Counted from the stretch's first letter, positions 1 through 11,800 are shown. The stretch: DNA of 22,307 bases from Priapulus caudatus (GCF_000485595.1 NW_014577159.1:355886-378192); one strand, 5' to 3'. The notes: a model not told the origin generated them from the sequence alone. Numbers and translations: made by a program.

Positions 1-63
1 TAATGTCGAAAGCTCGTCAATTAAACTTTAAACACCCTTATTCTATACCTTGACTTCTGTTTT

Positions 64-66
<3 letters not shown>

Positions 67-115
<49 letters not shown>
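67..115. repeat. (TA)n microsatellite
   Basis: A nearly pure TA dinucleotide tract is interrupted by two TG steps that split it into three blocks. It is simple repeat DNA with no coding content. A similar tract closes the window at its far end. Confidence 0.95.
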
Positions 116-1160
116 GCTGCGCGTACAGAGCTCGAAACCATGTGCGTGTATCGGTGTATGTCAACGGCGGCCAGCGCATGAATACATTAGATACATGAGC
201 ACGGCCTACACACCGATCGTTTATCGACTTTTACTCCCATAGTACATTGTTTGCCCTGTCTTTACTGTATAACAAGCGCTGGTAATTTTAAACTACGACT
301 GGTGAGCCGTGCCTGGCACATCGTTTGCCAAAAATTGGTAATTTTCCTCTTTCTTACCGCGGCAAACACGCAAAGATCGAGTACGAGCGATTCTGTTATT
401 TGTTACCCCCTCAATTATGCCTCGTCGTGAGGTTTAGCCTCCTAAACGGGCACAAAACGCAACAACTCCTATTTAAATTTAAATGCGAAGAGACCATTTC
501 TATAGCTCGTATACGGTTTGTAAACCGGGTTTGTAGTATTCAGTCGGAACAAAATATATAGTACCAGAAAATCTCATATGAGGATATCAACGTATCAATC
601 ATATCAATCATATGAACACATCATTTTTGCAGTATCAGTAATGTTTGTTTAATATTCACATATATATGTTAATCCCAATACCTTATGGGCTTGCCAATTT
701 CGTATTTTTTTAATGGAATGCTAGAATAAATAAAGTGAAACATAACTTAACGATGTTCTGTGTTTGCGAGAGCAATGTTTTAGAGTAATATATATGTTTT
801 GATAATAAGCCCTACTATATTTGAGTTGTTGACAATGTAAGCGGATGCAGTCAAAGTTCATTATCAGGCCGTTTCGAGGCAACATGTAGTGGTGATAAGT
901 GCGCGTGCAAATGCCTAGATAGGCCACGTCCTGGGCTCTGATTTGCCATGAATGCGGCTTAAAATCAAGTTTATCAATCAATTAGATGTTATTATCTACT
1001 CTTGTTAAAATGCAATCGACAACCACAATAGACGCAATTTTATCGCTCAAATTATAATCGCGTAAAGGGGAAAAGTGAAGCGATGCACTATTAAGCCTGT
1101 CCGAGACGTGAAGATGATCGGCTGATGAATGCGTAATCTCATGCGCCTCACCCCGCCATT
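116..1160. other. Upstream intergenic DNA, no gene recognised
   Basis: This stretch is AT-rich. It contains only short open frames on both strands, none with a recognisable domain or convincing splice structure. I see no RNA gene and no clear promoter. Confidence 0.5.
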
Positions 1161-1164
1161 TGTA

Positions 1165-1395
1165 ATTCTGATGCATACATGCACACATGCATCATGCAAC
1201 CACACAAACTTACGCGCGCACTCACGCGCGTACGAACTCACGCGCGCACGCACTCACGCTCAAACACGCACGCAGTTCGCGCAGGTACGATCACGCGAAC
1301 GCTCACGTGTATACGCACATATACTCCCGAACACACTGGCGTTCGTGCGTACGTAGACACGTACGCACCCATGCACAGACGCACACGCGGTGCAG
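1165..1395. repeat. Degenerate CA/CG-rich alternating purine-pyrimidine tract
   Basis: The stretch is built from imperfect ACGC, CACA and GCGC steps such as acgcgcgcactcacgcgcgt. Long runs alternate purine and pyrimidine, the pattern that favours left-handed DNA. Open frames on both strands here are a by-product of the low complexity and are not called as genes. Confidence 0.75.
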
Positions 1396-2256
1396 ACCAG
1401 TCTCTCTTATTTTTCCACACGAAAAGACACTGCTTACTGATTGCTAGCTGTGTCCCAACTAATCAACAGTAAATACAGCGTATGCAAACATAAATAAGCA
1501 CCGAGTTCCTGACATTTTTTTATATCTCGTACAGTCTGGGAGGTGGGCTAGCTGACTGGCAATTTTCAGGATTCTATCAATGTTATCAAGAGTACATAAT
1601 AGAGATCTATTATCTACTCTTGATGTTATCTAACGCGGTAGTGCATGTGTTCAAATACGCTCACATACTCATAATTACTTTTAATGTACACCCACTTAGT
1701 TTCAGTGTTATCTTAGCGGTTATGAGCAAAATGATATATTATCGTTGATTATACTTGGCTTTTGGTTTTCTGAGTTTGGCTTTTATTGAAATTTATAGTC
1801 ATATTGCAGAGTCAAGCAAACATCGTAACTATATATATTATATAGCTGTCTATAGTTATACGTGCAGCCTATATCTGCCGAAATTTACTACATAAACAAA
1901 ATTCGCAGCATATAATTTTAATATTATTTTAGGGCAACTTGGGGTTTTAACGAGTTTTATAGTTACCTTGGGAGGCATTTTATCTATTTATTTTTTTTTA
2001 AATTTTTTTATAGAAAATTTATTTGTGAGTTATTTATTAGTAATATTTTTATGTAGTTATTAATTCATTTATGCCCCAAAATGTTAAGAAATTCACAACA
2101 ATAGTTTACTCTGTTATAAGTAAATATTTCGAATAATATAAATAGTAATATAAAGCATAATATGATATTATTCAATATAGTATAATAGCTCATTGTCATA
2201 CACTCGTTCTTTTATAACAACATGATGCACTGTAGCCATCACAATAAACATAGATA
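1396..2256. other. AT-rich intergenic DNA with one long palindrome
   Basis: No gene is visible. The one structured element is the 40-bp near-perfect palindrome at 1585-1624, listed separately. The rest is AT-rich, with T-runs around 1990-2010. Confidence 0.5.
1585..1624. repeat. 40-bp near-perfect palindrome
   Basis: The arms atcaagagta and tactcttgat bracket a symmetric core centred on agatct, with one mismatched pair. A shorter relative of the right arm (attatctactcttg) occurs near 988, so this may be part of a dispersed foldback repeat. Its function is unknown. Confidence 0.7.
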
Positions 2257-2506
2257 TCGTTCTCGTCGTCGTTATCATCATCATAATTGTTATTGTCGTC
2301 GTCGTCATCGTCGCCGTCGTCGTCGTCATCGTCGTCATCGTTGCCGTCGTCGTCGTCATCATCGTCATCGTCGCCGTCATCATTACGATCATGATCATTA
2401 TCATCATAATCATCATCAGTAGCAGCAGCAGCAGCAGCATCCCCCTTCCTCATTCTCCTCCTCTTCCTCCTCCTTCTCCTCCTCTTCCTCCTCCTCCTCC
2501 TCCTCC

Positions 2507-2544
<38 letters not shown>
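2257..2544. repeat. Compound trinucleotide microsatellite
   Basis: Four adjacent blocks are visible: interleaved TCG/TCA triplets (2257-2416), CAG triplets (2417-2440), CTC/TTC triplets (2441-2507) and CAT triplets (2508-2544). Shadow frames would encode poly-Asp, poly-Glu or poly-Arg. These show simple-sequence origin and no conserved domain. Confidence 0.95.
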
Positions 2545-2607
2545 GATGAAGACGATGACGATGAAAGCGCTTGATGTGACAATGTAAAGACCATTGACCA
2601 TAATATA

Positions 2608-2653
2608 ATCAGGCTAAACATAATATAGAACGTCTATATTATACACGCCTGAT
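2608..2653. repeat. Small imperfect inverted repeat
   Basis: Outer arms atcaggc and gcctgat and inner arms ataatatag and ctatattat can fold into a hairpin around aacgt. No flanking gene lets me assign it a role as a terminator or RNA. Confidence 0.55.
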
Positions 2654-3149
2654 ATAATGATGGTTATATACAGTGTTAAAAGTTACTAATGAATATTTTA
2701 TCGTGCCTCTTTATGGAATTATTATAGTCGTTTTAGCCTCTTATGGCGCATATTAAATATAATATTTTTCTCGCTTGCTCGCCATACACTACATAACTAC
2801 GCTAGGCTACATAAACGTAATTTCAGTGACATTTCAAATCTCTTCTTGAAATAAATTATTCCAATGGCCAGTAATTTAGTGAATAATCATGGTTTCAAAT
2901 GAATTCAATTAGAAAATCAGAGTATGCGAAATTTGGGGGTTATCCTGCATGCAATTCTTAATCAATATCCTCGAATTATACCGGCAAGGTGGCTTATACA
3001 TGTCCAAATATGCGTTATCAGCGGATTTTATTTTTACATTATATTCTTGTAGATTGTAGATAACAAACGTTGATTTTTAACACATCTTCGAAATTAAACC
3101 AGCGAAATCACACTGTTCCATTTCAATAAGTAAATGTAGTACAGTCAGC
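2654..3149. other. Intergenic DNA, nothing recognised
   Basis: AT-rich sequence without a credible open frame, repeat array or RNA gene. Confidence 0.4.
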
Positions 3150-3306
3150 AACGTTATGCTCATAGAAAAGGTCACAGTAGAAAAGGAATATCATTCATAT
3201 TATTTGAGGTCTGGGGGTGTCGACGGTAATCGTATCAGCCGCATGCGCGGTTGCGTTTATGTAAATGAGTCTTATCGAAGCTCACGGCGATTGAGCGTCG
3301 TTGAAG
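3150..3306 (+). other. Candidate untranslated first exon and promoter-proximal region of the MBT gene
   Basis: The first coding exon starts with an acceptor and an in-frame stop upstream of its ATG, so an upstream untranslated exon is expected. The strongest donor I find upstream is gttgaag|gtaagttgg at 3306/3307. It is preceded by a locally GC-richer stretch containing gccgcatgcgcgg, one mismatch from the NRF-1 consensus common in animal promoters. The 5' boundary is a guess. The open frame starting at 3156 would not continue usefully if joined to 5678: it meets a TAG within that exon. Upstream ATGs weaken this call. Confidence 0.28.
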
Positions 3307-5677
3307 GTAAGTTGGCTATTGTTTTTCACAAATTTTTGAATGAAGTTAGCGTTATGTTTGAGAGTTTTTACCGTAAATCAGCGTAACAATGATTGTTCTT
3401 TACTTTGATGCAAACCGTTAAGCAATAGGTACAGTATGCGCGAGAGAAAGTCGAAAACAGTTCATGACTGGTTCTCGTGCGATCAAAAGTTCTGACTAGT
3501 TCTCTTGCACGTTAGTATGCGCGAGAAAGTGATCTATTCCGTAGCAAATACATTTTTACGCGTGTAAGCGATAATTTAATCATAATCCTTGATATTTTCT
3601 GTGTCGAATAGGCTTATTCATATTTTGTGAGATCTCCTTGTAAATGTGCTGTGGGAAGCGATATATTTGTTTTCCTTGTGCGAAAATTTCCTGATGGCGG
3701 CGTTATCGAAAACGAGGCTCCGTTACGAGGTTGTATAGAGATATTTTTTGTACATTATTTTACGTTTTAGCGCGTTATATGCCGCGATATAGGCTAAAAT
3801 ATCAGAACCACTCGTTTAATACAAAGTGTTTAACCTAAAACCATATATTATATGGTTAAAACGAACCACGGTTCTTTGTTTGTTAGAGTTCGACACCGGT
3901 GCTATTCGCGCGTTTTCCAATATTAAATGGGCAGCCATTTGACATTGTGTTACGGGTACACCGTACAGGCTGGCACCCATGTATATAGTACTTGTGTTAC
4001 AGGAACCACCATGTAAAACTACAGAAAGAACCAGCATTAACGTATGTTATTAGCATAAGGGTAGTTGTTTGATCACAACTAATTTTAAACCTAATCAAGG
4101 GCTTAATACATTGGTAGTGGTTTGTAATATCGAAATTAATCCATCGAAACTGGGATGTAAATAAGTGATCACTCAAATTTGAAATATATATCCCAATCAA
4201 TGCCATCATAATGCGATCATGTAAATAGTAAACTATTAAAAGCCCATAATCACGTCGTAGAAATGTGAGTGAATACACTTTTACCTATATATACACACAT
4301 ATATAATAGTGGTAATTAAGCTTAAATCATGAATAATTTTGTTAATCGAAAAACTTAATTGATTCATACAGTATGTATATGTATATATACATATATATAT
4401 ATTATATATATAATAGGCTTATATTATGTGTGTATGTGTGTGGGTGGTATACATCATTACATGGTAACCAAACGAGAATGGTTTCACTGCATGTGCACTA
4501 TAGATACTTGCATGCACTTGTAAAATTTATATTACAACATATAATTTCTCAAAATTTTAATGATATAGATAAGTGATAGATCGAGTTGAGCCAAATGCTT
4601 GAGCTTATTTATATATGCTCTATAACAAGTACAATTTCCTGTTCATTAATTCACATTACATTGCCAATAATGTACTCTCCGAGTACCGAGTACGTACTCT
4701 AATAATCCGATAACTTGAAATATTTTACGCATATAATAAAGTATAGAATATATATCTTTACCTATATTTGCACTTTTGCTGTTTCTTACATTCACAAATA
4801 TGGGTCTGCACAGTAAATTTAGTTTAAAAACTTAATAATTGTTCATTGATACTGTGAATGTTTGTGTAAAATAGCCATTCACAGGTTTTCCAACATTTTT
4901 CTTTGAAAGAATCGATCTCTATCGATGGCAAAATAGTTTCGCTTAGCATTTGGAGTTATCTAAAACTCAATATAGAGGTAATGTAGAGGTACGTCAGAGA
5001 GACGAGTAATATTTAGGTAACGTATAGAGGTAATAATATAGAGGTATGTCAGGTGACCATATATTGCAACAAATGTGTTTTAGCAAGCAGTAGCAGATAT
5101 TTGTATGGAAATGTAATGACTGTTTTCTCAGCTACCCTAGGCTATTGATCATGCTTAACCGGTTAAATCACGTGGTTTATATCAGATTATTGCAATTTAA
5201 ATTCCCCTTGATTTTAGTGTAGCTGTTTGCCCCTCACTAGGTGGCAGCACGCTCTGGCTTACTTATGAACCTGTTTGTACCATCATGTTATGAGAAGGGA
5301 TTGCCTGTTTTTTGCTTAAACTTAACACATTGAATAAATATAATATATCCATATATTAGATGCACTGTACATAATAATTATAATCACATACCATTACTCA
5401 GAATATCGACGAATCTTTTTAGATCAAAATCTTAGCAGCTCCTGATATAATGACAAGTTTCTAAAAAGTTATCGCCAGCATAATGAGTCTAATGCTTTTT
5501 ATGATATTCTTCGCTGGGCAGTAATATAACCGTAAGAGGCAGAATCAATGGCAAAACATTCGATTGACCCATTAGCGCTTATATTTTCAATAATCTGTAC
5601 TTGGGTTGAAGTGAACATGGTGTTATAGGATATATAGTATGATTTGTATGTTCAGTCTCTATCTAAATTATTTTCAG
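3307..5677 (+). other. Probable first intron or upstream DNA, no gene seen
   Basis: There is no credible coding frame. Visible items are a motif gatggcggcg at 3693-3702 resembling a YY1 promoter site, TA-rich patches near 4370-4420, and three spaced copies of tatagaggta around 4971-5046. The last bases, ctaaattattttcag at 5663-5677, read as a branch region and a 3' splice site for the first coding exon. Confidence 0.4.
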
Positions 5678-5825
5678 TCATTGGAGTGACCAATGCTATT
5701 GAAAATGAGCACGGCATCGCCGAACCAATCACCAGCCAGCGGCTCAGCTCCGCCGCCAAACAAGAAGGCTAGGACAGTGACTAGGGAACCTGTAGCCATA
5801 AGAGGACCCTTCCCTAACGTTCTGG
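5678..5825 (+). CDS. Coding exon 1: start codon and N-terminus
   Basis: The acceptor ttattttcag precedes TCA TTG GAG TGA CC, so an in-frame TGA at 5687 closes the 5' UTR. The first ATG after it is at 5693, with a second in-frame ATG at 5705 (M-S-T-A-S-P) that could be the real start. The encoded stretch is Ser/Pro/Ala-rich with a basic NKKAR patch. It ends ...FPNVLG in phase 1 at donor ctgg|gtaagt. No domain is recognised in it; the call rests on splice logic and phase match to the next exon. Confidence 0.72.
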
Positions 5826-8800
5826 GTAAGTAAGTTGAACTGTAGCCTACACAGGGCTGCCAACATTGGGTGATAGGTGAGAGTGAGATGTGAGGGAGCA
5901 AAGCGACCGAGGGGGGAGGGGGTTTTCCCCCCTCCCACGGTAGAGAGATTTTGCATTTTATAACTTCAATTTGTGCAATTTGGTGCATACTAAAGTGACT
6001 GTTTTCAGATATTGTAAAATTTTTTTTGCTGTGCGTGAGATATTTCAGCGTTTTATTCATGAAGAGATAGATATTCATGCGTGAGATATCTCAGCATTTT
6101 TTTGCTGTGCGTGAGATATTGTAAGATCAGCGTGAGAGCGTGAGATTTGGTCAAAATGCATGAGTCTCACGGTCAATGCGTGAGAGTTGGCAGCCCTGCC
6201 TACATCTGTGCAGTTATAGCTCTAGACCTGTGCTGGGGTGAAGGTCTATACATAGGTAGAGTTGCTGTGGGATATTAATTGTAGGTATACGCGACTGTCA
6301 AGAAGCAAGTTTGAAGGGCCTGTGATTTATTCTGTTCCTTACCGTGTTAAGTTTGTTGAACAACTATTGATTGGTTTTTGCAGACCGTGTTTTCTTTTGC
6401 CTGAGAGAGTGTTTGTATCAGAGGTAGCATACATCTAGGTATAGCTGAGAGGGTCTATGTCCCCCAGGGTACTGTCGGAAAGTATCCTGCACGGGTACAG
6501 TCCGATATACCGGAACGTACCCTGGTACTATCTAATATGCCGGACCGTACCTCGCCTACTCCACTAACGAGTCTAGGGAGTCGCCTACGTCTACTCCTTA
6601 ACCCTGACCCTAACCCTAACCCTAACCATATCAGATAGTTACCATGCAGCTAGGGTACGTTCCGATATATCGAACCGTACCCAGGGTACCCTCCGATATT
6701 ACTCTGGGGGACATAGACCTTATGAGCTGAAGTGGACAACATAACCAGTAAATTAGTGATTGAGTTTTGGAAACCATGTTTTCCTTTGAATTTAAGAAAG
6801 TTTATATGTATTCTGAACTGCAACATAGCCTCACAAAAAAGGATTTGCAACATTGTGTGCCTAACTTGCAGTTGTAATTGTTGTCGGTTCAGAATTAAAT
6901 ATTAGCAGGAAATGGTTTTCCATAGCCACCTTCATGGATCTTGCTCTGTACAGGTTGCATTATAAGTAGTTCATTGACCTTGTGTGTTGAAGTGTTGAAG
7001 CCATGTTGAAATGAGTCAGCATATATTTGAGAGATATGCAGTATATTGCACCACTATTTTGTGGCATTTTATTGCTGGGTTATTCTTGTGTTATCTACTT
7101 CTATTACACCTACAAGATTTCCTCTAACACATATAACTATTCCACATATTATAACTAACTTATTGTTTGTAAGTTTATTGACTTACAATTTTATTCTGTG
7201 CAGGAGGTGGTGCCATTAATCTGACCATATCAAATGGTGAGATTCGTCCCCAAATGGTAAACCAGAGTGGAGCCATTAGAGCGCCTTCTACTGTGTCAGT
7301 GGCAGGGACAACTCAGCTCCTGCTCAGAACTAACCAGTTGACACCGACTGGTCTTGTACCACTTAAAGGTATAGCTATATCTACAAGAGTAGTTAGAAAA
7401 AAATTAACTCTTTTGTTATAAGTTTACCCGGCCTACATGCGAATGAAGAAGTCCACATTGTCAGTTTCATTTGCAAACCTTGAATCACTGCTGACACTTC
7501 TCAGTGCAGTTACCTGCTAAAGCCTTATACTGTGCTGGTAACAGTCAATTGTTTACATGCCGTGTTGCGTGGGCACGTAAACTCATGCAGGAGCATGAAG
7601 ACACTTATTTAAGTAGAAGCGGGCGGGAGCGGTACGGCACTTGCTCACATCAAAGCTAAAAGGGGCGTGAAGACACTTTATCACATAAAAGCGGGCATGC
7701 ACTTGGAGACATTTGTTTATGTATGTGCGGGTGGAAGCATGAAGACACTTGTTTGCGTGCGTGCGGGTGGAAGCACGAAGACACTTGTTTACGTAGAAAT
7801 GAGCGCGCGCCTGATGAAGACGCCTGTTTCGTGGTGCAGTGATACCGCCGCCGGGCGGCTGCCGGATGCCGTACATGAGCGGAGGACCTGCGATCACGGT
7901 GCCCGTAACCAGCATGGTGCCCGTAACCAGCATGGTGCTGCAGCAGGGACCGTGCGGCCCCATCACCCTCGCACCCATCATCCCTGCTGGACTCGTGCCT
8001 CAGCCTCCCGCCGCGCACACGGGGTCGGCGAACCCGCTCCCTGTGACGGGCACGCATCCGATAGCAGCGCACATGCACCGGCCGCAGGCGATGTCCATAC
8101 TGTGAGTAGAATCGCTCCGCAACCTTGCACGTGGTTCTTATTCTGATCGTCGGGTGTCCAATCATTCCGTTCCACTTTATTCCATTCCATCTTTCAGATT
8201 TACAGATCTCCTATTGTTTAATAACCTTCGTCTGTAATCTGAAGGTGTCCAGATTTCCAATCATTAAGTAACCTTCCTTTCCTGGAGATCTCCAGATTTC
8301 TTATCATTCAGTAACCTTCCTATCCTCAAGATTTCTAGGTCTCTAACTGTTCTGTAAACCCTTTCCTATTATCAAAATGTCCAGAGCTTCATTCATTCCC
8401 GAACCTTCAACCCTGTTCCCAAGATCTGATTTTCAATCATTCTGTCATGTCTGTAGTCTCCCTATTCTCAAGATCTCCAGATCTCCAATCATTCCCTAAC
8501 CTTCATCCCTGTTCCCAAGATCTGATTTCTATTCATTCCATAACCTTTCTATTCTCGAGTTCTCCAGACATACAATTCCTTTGTAATTTCTCCGATTATT
8601 CCCCTCCTATTATGCATAACATGAAGAGAGTTTCATATGGTAATTTACAACTGTTTGTATTAGATGGCCGATGTTTTCCGCTCGCAAAGTTTTTCGGCTA
8701 TCAAGTTTTGCTTTGTTGCCAGGGCGACTATCCCACGCAGGATCTCTCCCGGGGTCCCGGTAACAGCCGCCACAAGCACGGCATGTGCAGTGTCTACAGT

Positions 8801-11800
8801 AGCCATGCAGATTGCCCAAAGGCCGGGAACGGTGAACGTAAGTGTGGGCCGATCTATGTTAAGTTCTTCCTTCCTGAGAAAATATAACCGATGTTATTTG
8901 GCAGTAGTGAATCGAGTTAATTAATAGTGGGTTCTGGATTCGATTGACGCAAAGGTGCATGGCGTGTTTGCACGACTTGGCAAACTGCTGGATGCAATAA
9001 ACGGTTGACCTAATTTGGTCGTATTTCGACCAATCAGAATTTGCTTTGCCGTAGCAGGGCTTGTTTCGGTAACTGGCTTTGCAAGCTCGGTTATTATAAG
9101 TGCTGAAACATGGACACAACAGTGAGAGGTATGGCTTGTGTATTTGCAGATCATCAGTGGTGGACCACCACCATCTGCAGCTGTTCCAAAGTCGAAGTCG
9201 GAGCCACCACCACTACAGCCTATAGAGATGGTGACCAGAACAGGAAGCATTGAATCAAAACTGACAGTGACACAGGTGACAGAGGTGGTCTTATTTTTTA
9301 CATTTTTTTATATTTATTTATTTAGGCTTTTTTTTTTTTTACAATAAAATTATTCTGAATTCATAAAATTGAACTACCAAGGATATATACACAAAAAGCA
9401 CGACTAGCATACCTATTTACATTGTGGTCCTTGAACACCTTACTCGTGTGTAACTAACTGTTTGTCAGTGATTAAAAGATTTCATTGGATCTCTATGGTT
9501 CACAGGAAAATAAAGTTAATCTGAGTTAAGTTATGGATCTAACTCAGATTAACTTTATTTTCCTGTAACTGTTTGTCAGATAAAGTTATTTGGAGTAAAC
9601 TTTTGGATGTTACTGATAAGTTTGTTTTGTAAGGTACTGCTGATTGCCAGATGCATTTCGTGTAGTTTTGCTAGATCGAGATGGTAAACTTGCGGTTTGA
9701 ATGTAGGTCTCAACGGGAGTGGTGACACCCAAAGCCGAAACAACTACTTCTACCTCTACAAATACATCTAGGAAAGATCTTGCCGATTCTGCAGTAAAAG
9801 ATCTTGGTAGTAAAAGCTCTGAGCCACAGAACACAGGTGGCAGCACTGGTGCTGGCGGCGGCGGTGGTGGTGGCGGTGGAGACTTCGATGTAGTGGGTGC
9901 CATGGACTGGAAAGATGGTATTGCAACACTTCCAGGCAGCAACCTGAAGGTATGTTGACGCCTTGAATTTTTTGTTGCAAAGTACGTACCTTGCGACTAA
10001 TTTGTGCAAAATTTGCTTACGTGCATGTGTTTTATTACAGTTTTGTTTAAACGAGTTTGGCATTATGGAAATGATCATGGACACGGAAGAGAAGACAGCC
10101 TCTACCAATAACACAGAAACGACCATTGAAAGTGCATCAGGTGATAAGAAGGAGGAAGAGGAAATCAAAACAGAAATGATAACTGGAGGTAATTACTTCA
10201 ACAAGTGTGTTATACAGTGTTATTACACGTTAGTAGGGCTCAAGGGGTTGTCGTATCAGGTACTACAGATATGTACCCGAGGTACATATATATGTATACA
10301 CAAAGTGTTCCAGACTTGTACTACAGAAGTGTACCCTAGCTAACCCTAACCCTAACCCTAACCCTAAACCTATAACCCTAACCCTAAACATGCCTCATAT
10401 AAAAATATAAACATAATACTAAACAACCTAAAACTACCTCGGGTACATATCTGTAGTACCTGATACGACAACGACCCCATCTGCGTTAGTAGGTATCATA
10501 CCCTTTACAGGTGGGCATGGTGATGCAAGGGCCGTCCTCACTGAATACATTAACGTATATAGCTACAAACTAGTGTTTGCTGCCACATCATTATCATATA
10601 TATATTGTGGATAGAATTTGTCATTTTGTGCTCTGCAATGCAACAATTTCGTTTATATTATTCATTCAAACGTTTTTCGAATTGAAATAATCTTGTGGCT
10701 GTTGACGGGGTGGAATACTGATGTTGGTGATCATGAATTGCTGCTGTTTGGTTAGCTGAAACTGCTCACACAGCAGAGAGTGACAAGCCGATACAACCCA
10801 CAGAGCATTCTGTAAAGAAAACTACAAACAAACCACTGAAGTCCGAGTCCAACAAGTCTACTGGAAAAGAAAAATCACGAAAAGCAGAGGTTAGCCTAAT
10901 GTTTCCTTTCACTGTTAAAATTTTGAAATCAATTTAATTAATTTCTGATTAAACACCAATTTAAGGAATCGATTTTAATACCACATTTGCATTCATGCAT
11001 ACCATCCCAACATCTGTGTTTGTATCCGTGATTCCAACGCCTGCAATCTCGTCTGTGGTCACGGCGTCTGCTTTCTCAGCTGTGGTAGCGACGTCGTCAT
11101 TCACGAACACACCGTGTTAGCGCGTGTGTGCATTCATGCTGTTGTTCCTCTTGTAGGGCTTTGACCTTGAGCTGGCGACCAGCACGGGCGAGATCTGCTG
11201 CTGTGAGAACTGCGGCGTGTACGGCCTGCGCAGTGACTTCTGCAAGTCTGGTCGCTTCTGCAGCATGTCGTGTGTTGGCGCCTACGCCATCAAATACGTG
11301 CACCGGCCCAGGTACGCGGTGTGCACGCACCCACCCACAGCAAAGGGGCATTTTTCTTTGGCTTGTAACATTAAATCGGTTGTAAGGCGGGGAAAAAATC
11401 TATGGGAATGTACGAATTAAAATAATGACTGTGGTTTTCTGTTAAACTTGTAACATTGAATCTGCTGTAAGTTGAAAAAAAATTCTATAGGAATGTAAAA
11501 ATTAAAATAATTGCCGCCGTGGTTTTAAAAAAAACTTTTTCACCGGTACGGTCAAACCTGCATATAAGGGCCAGTCGAAGAGAAATGCTAAGAGTGTCAC
11601 TTTTTTGTCCTTTTTAAAATGCTAAGACGGGTGTCGATGACACAGGTATTACCGTATCAGTTCTTGTCGTTTTGGATGTCGATGGATGATTGGCAGCATT
11701 CGTTTTTTCCCAGTAAAAACGATGAGGATCCCCAATCTGCAGCGGCGAAAAGATCGCAGTCCGAAGCAGCCGCACGGAAACGAAAGAAGAAGTCGATGGA

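Larger units (their letters stand above)
5826..7203 (+). other. Intron 1, carrying two TIR elements
   Basis: This phase-1 intron holds the 347-bp element at 5852-6198 and the telomere-repeat element at 6451-6719. It starts GTAAGT and ends tctgtgcag. Confidence 0.7.
10189..10755 (+). other. Intron 7, carrying a telomere-repeat TIR element
   Basis: The element at 10238-10483 takes up almost half of this phase-1 intron. The rest shows nothing notable. It ends tgtttggttag. Confidence 0.7.

Noticed and set aside
1129-1472. Several overlapping open frames rich in His, Thr, Ala and Arg
   Set aside because: All come from the CA/CG-rich tract; no codon bias, domain or splice logic.
2168-2621. Poly-Asp, poly-Glu, poly-Arg and Met/Thr open frames on the minus strand
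   Set aside because: They are translations of a compound trinucleotide microsatellite, with no conserved sequence outside it.
3156-3386. 76-codon open frame as a coding first exon
   Set aside because: Spliced from 3306 to 5678 it soon meets a stop, and that exon has its own in-frame stop before ATG 5693. Kept only as a possible untranslated exon.
5674-6078. Minus-strand 134-codon open frame
   Set aside because: It overlaps coding exon 1 antisense and the MITE; no recognisable domain.
7656-8165. Minus-strand open frames of 132 and 169 codons
   Set aside because: Shadows of the 36-bp minisatellite and of GC-rich coding exon 3.
8447-8887. 146-codon plus-strand open frame
   Set aside because: It runs through the degenerate pyrimidine-rich repeat and crosses coding exon 4 in a different frame from the in-phase gene model.
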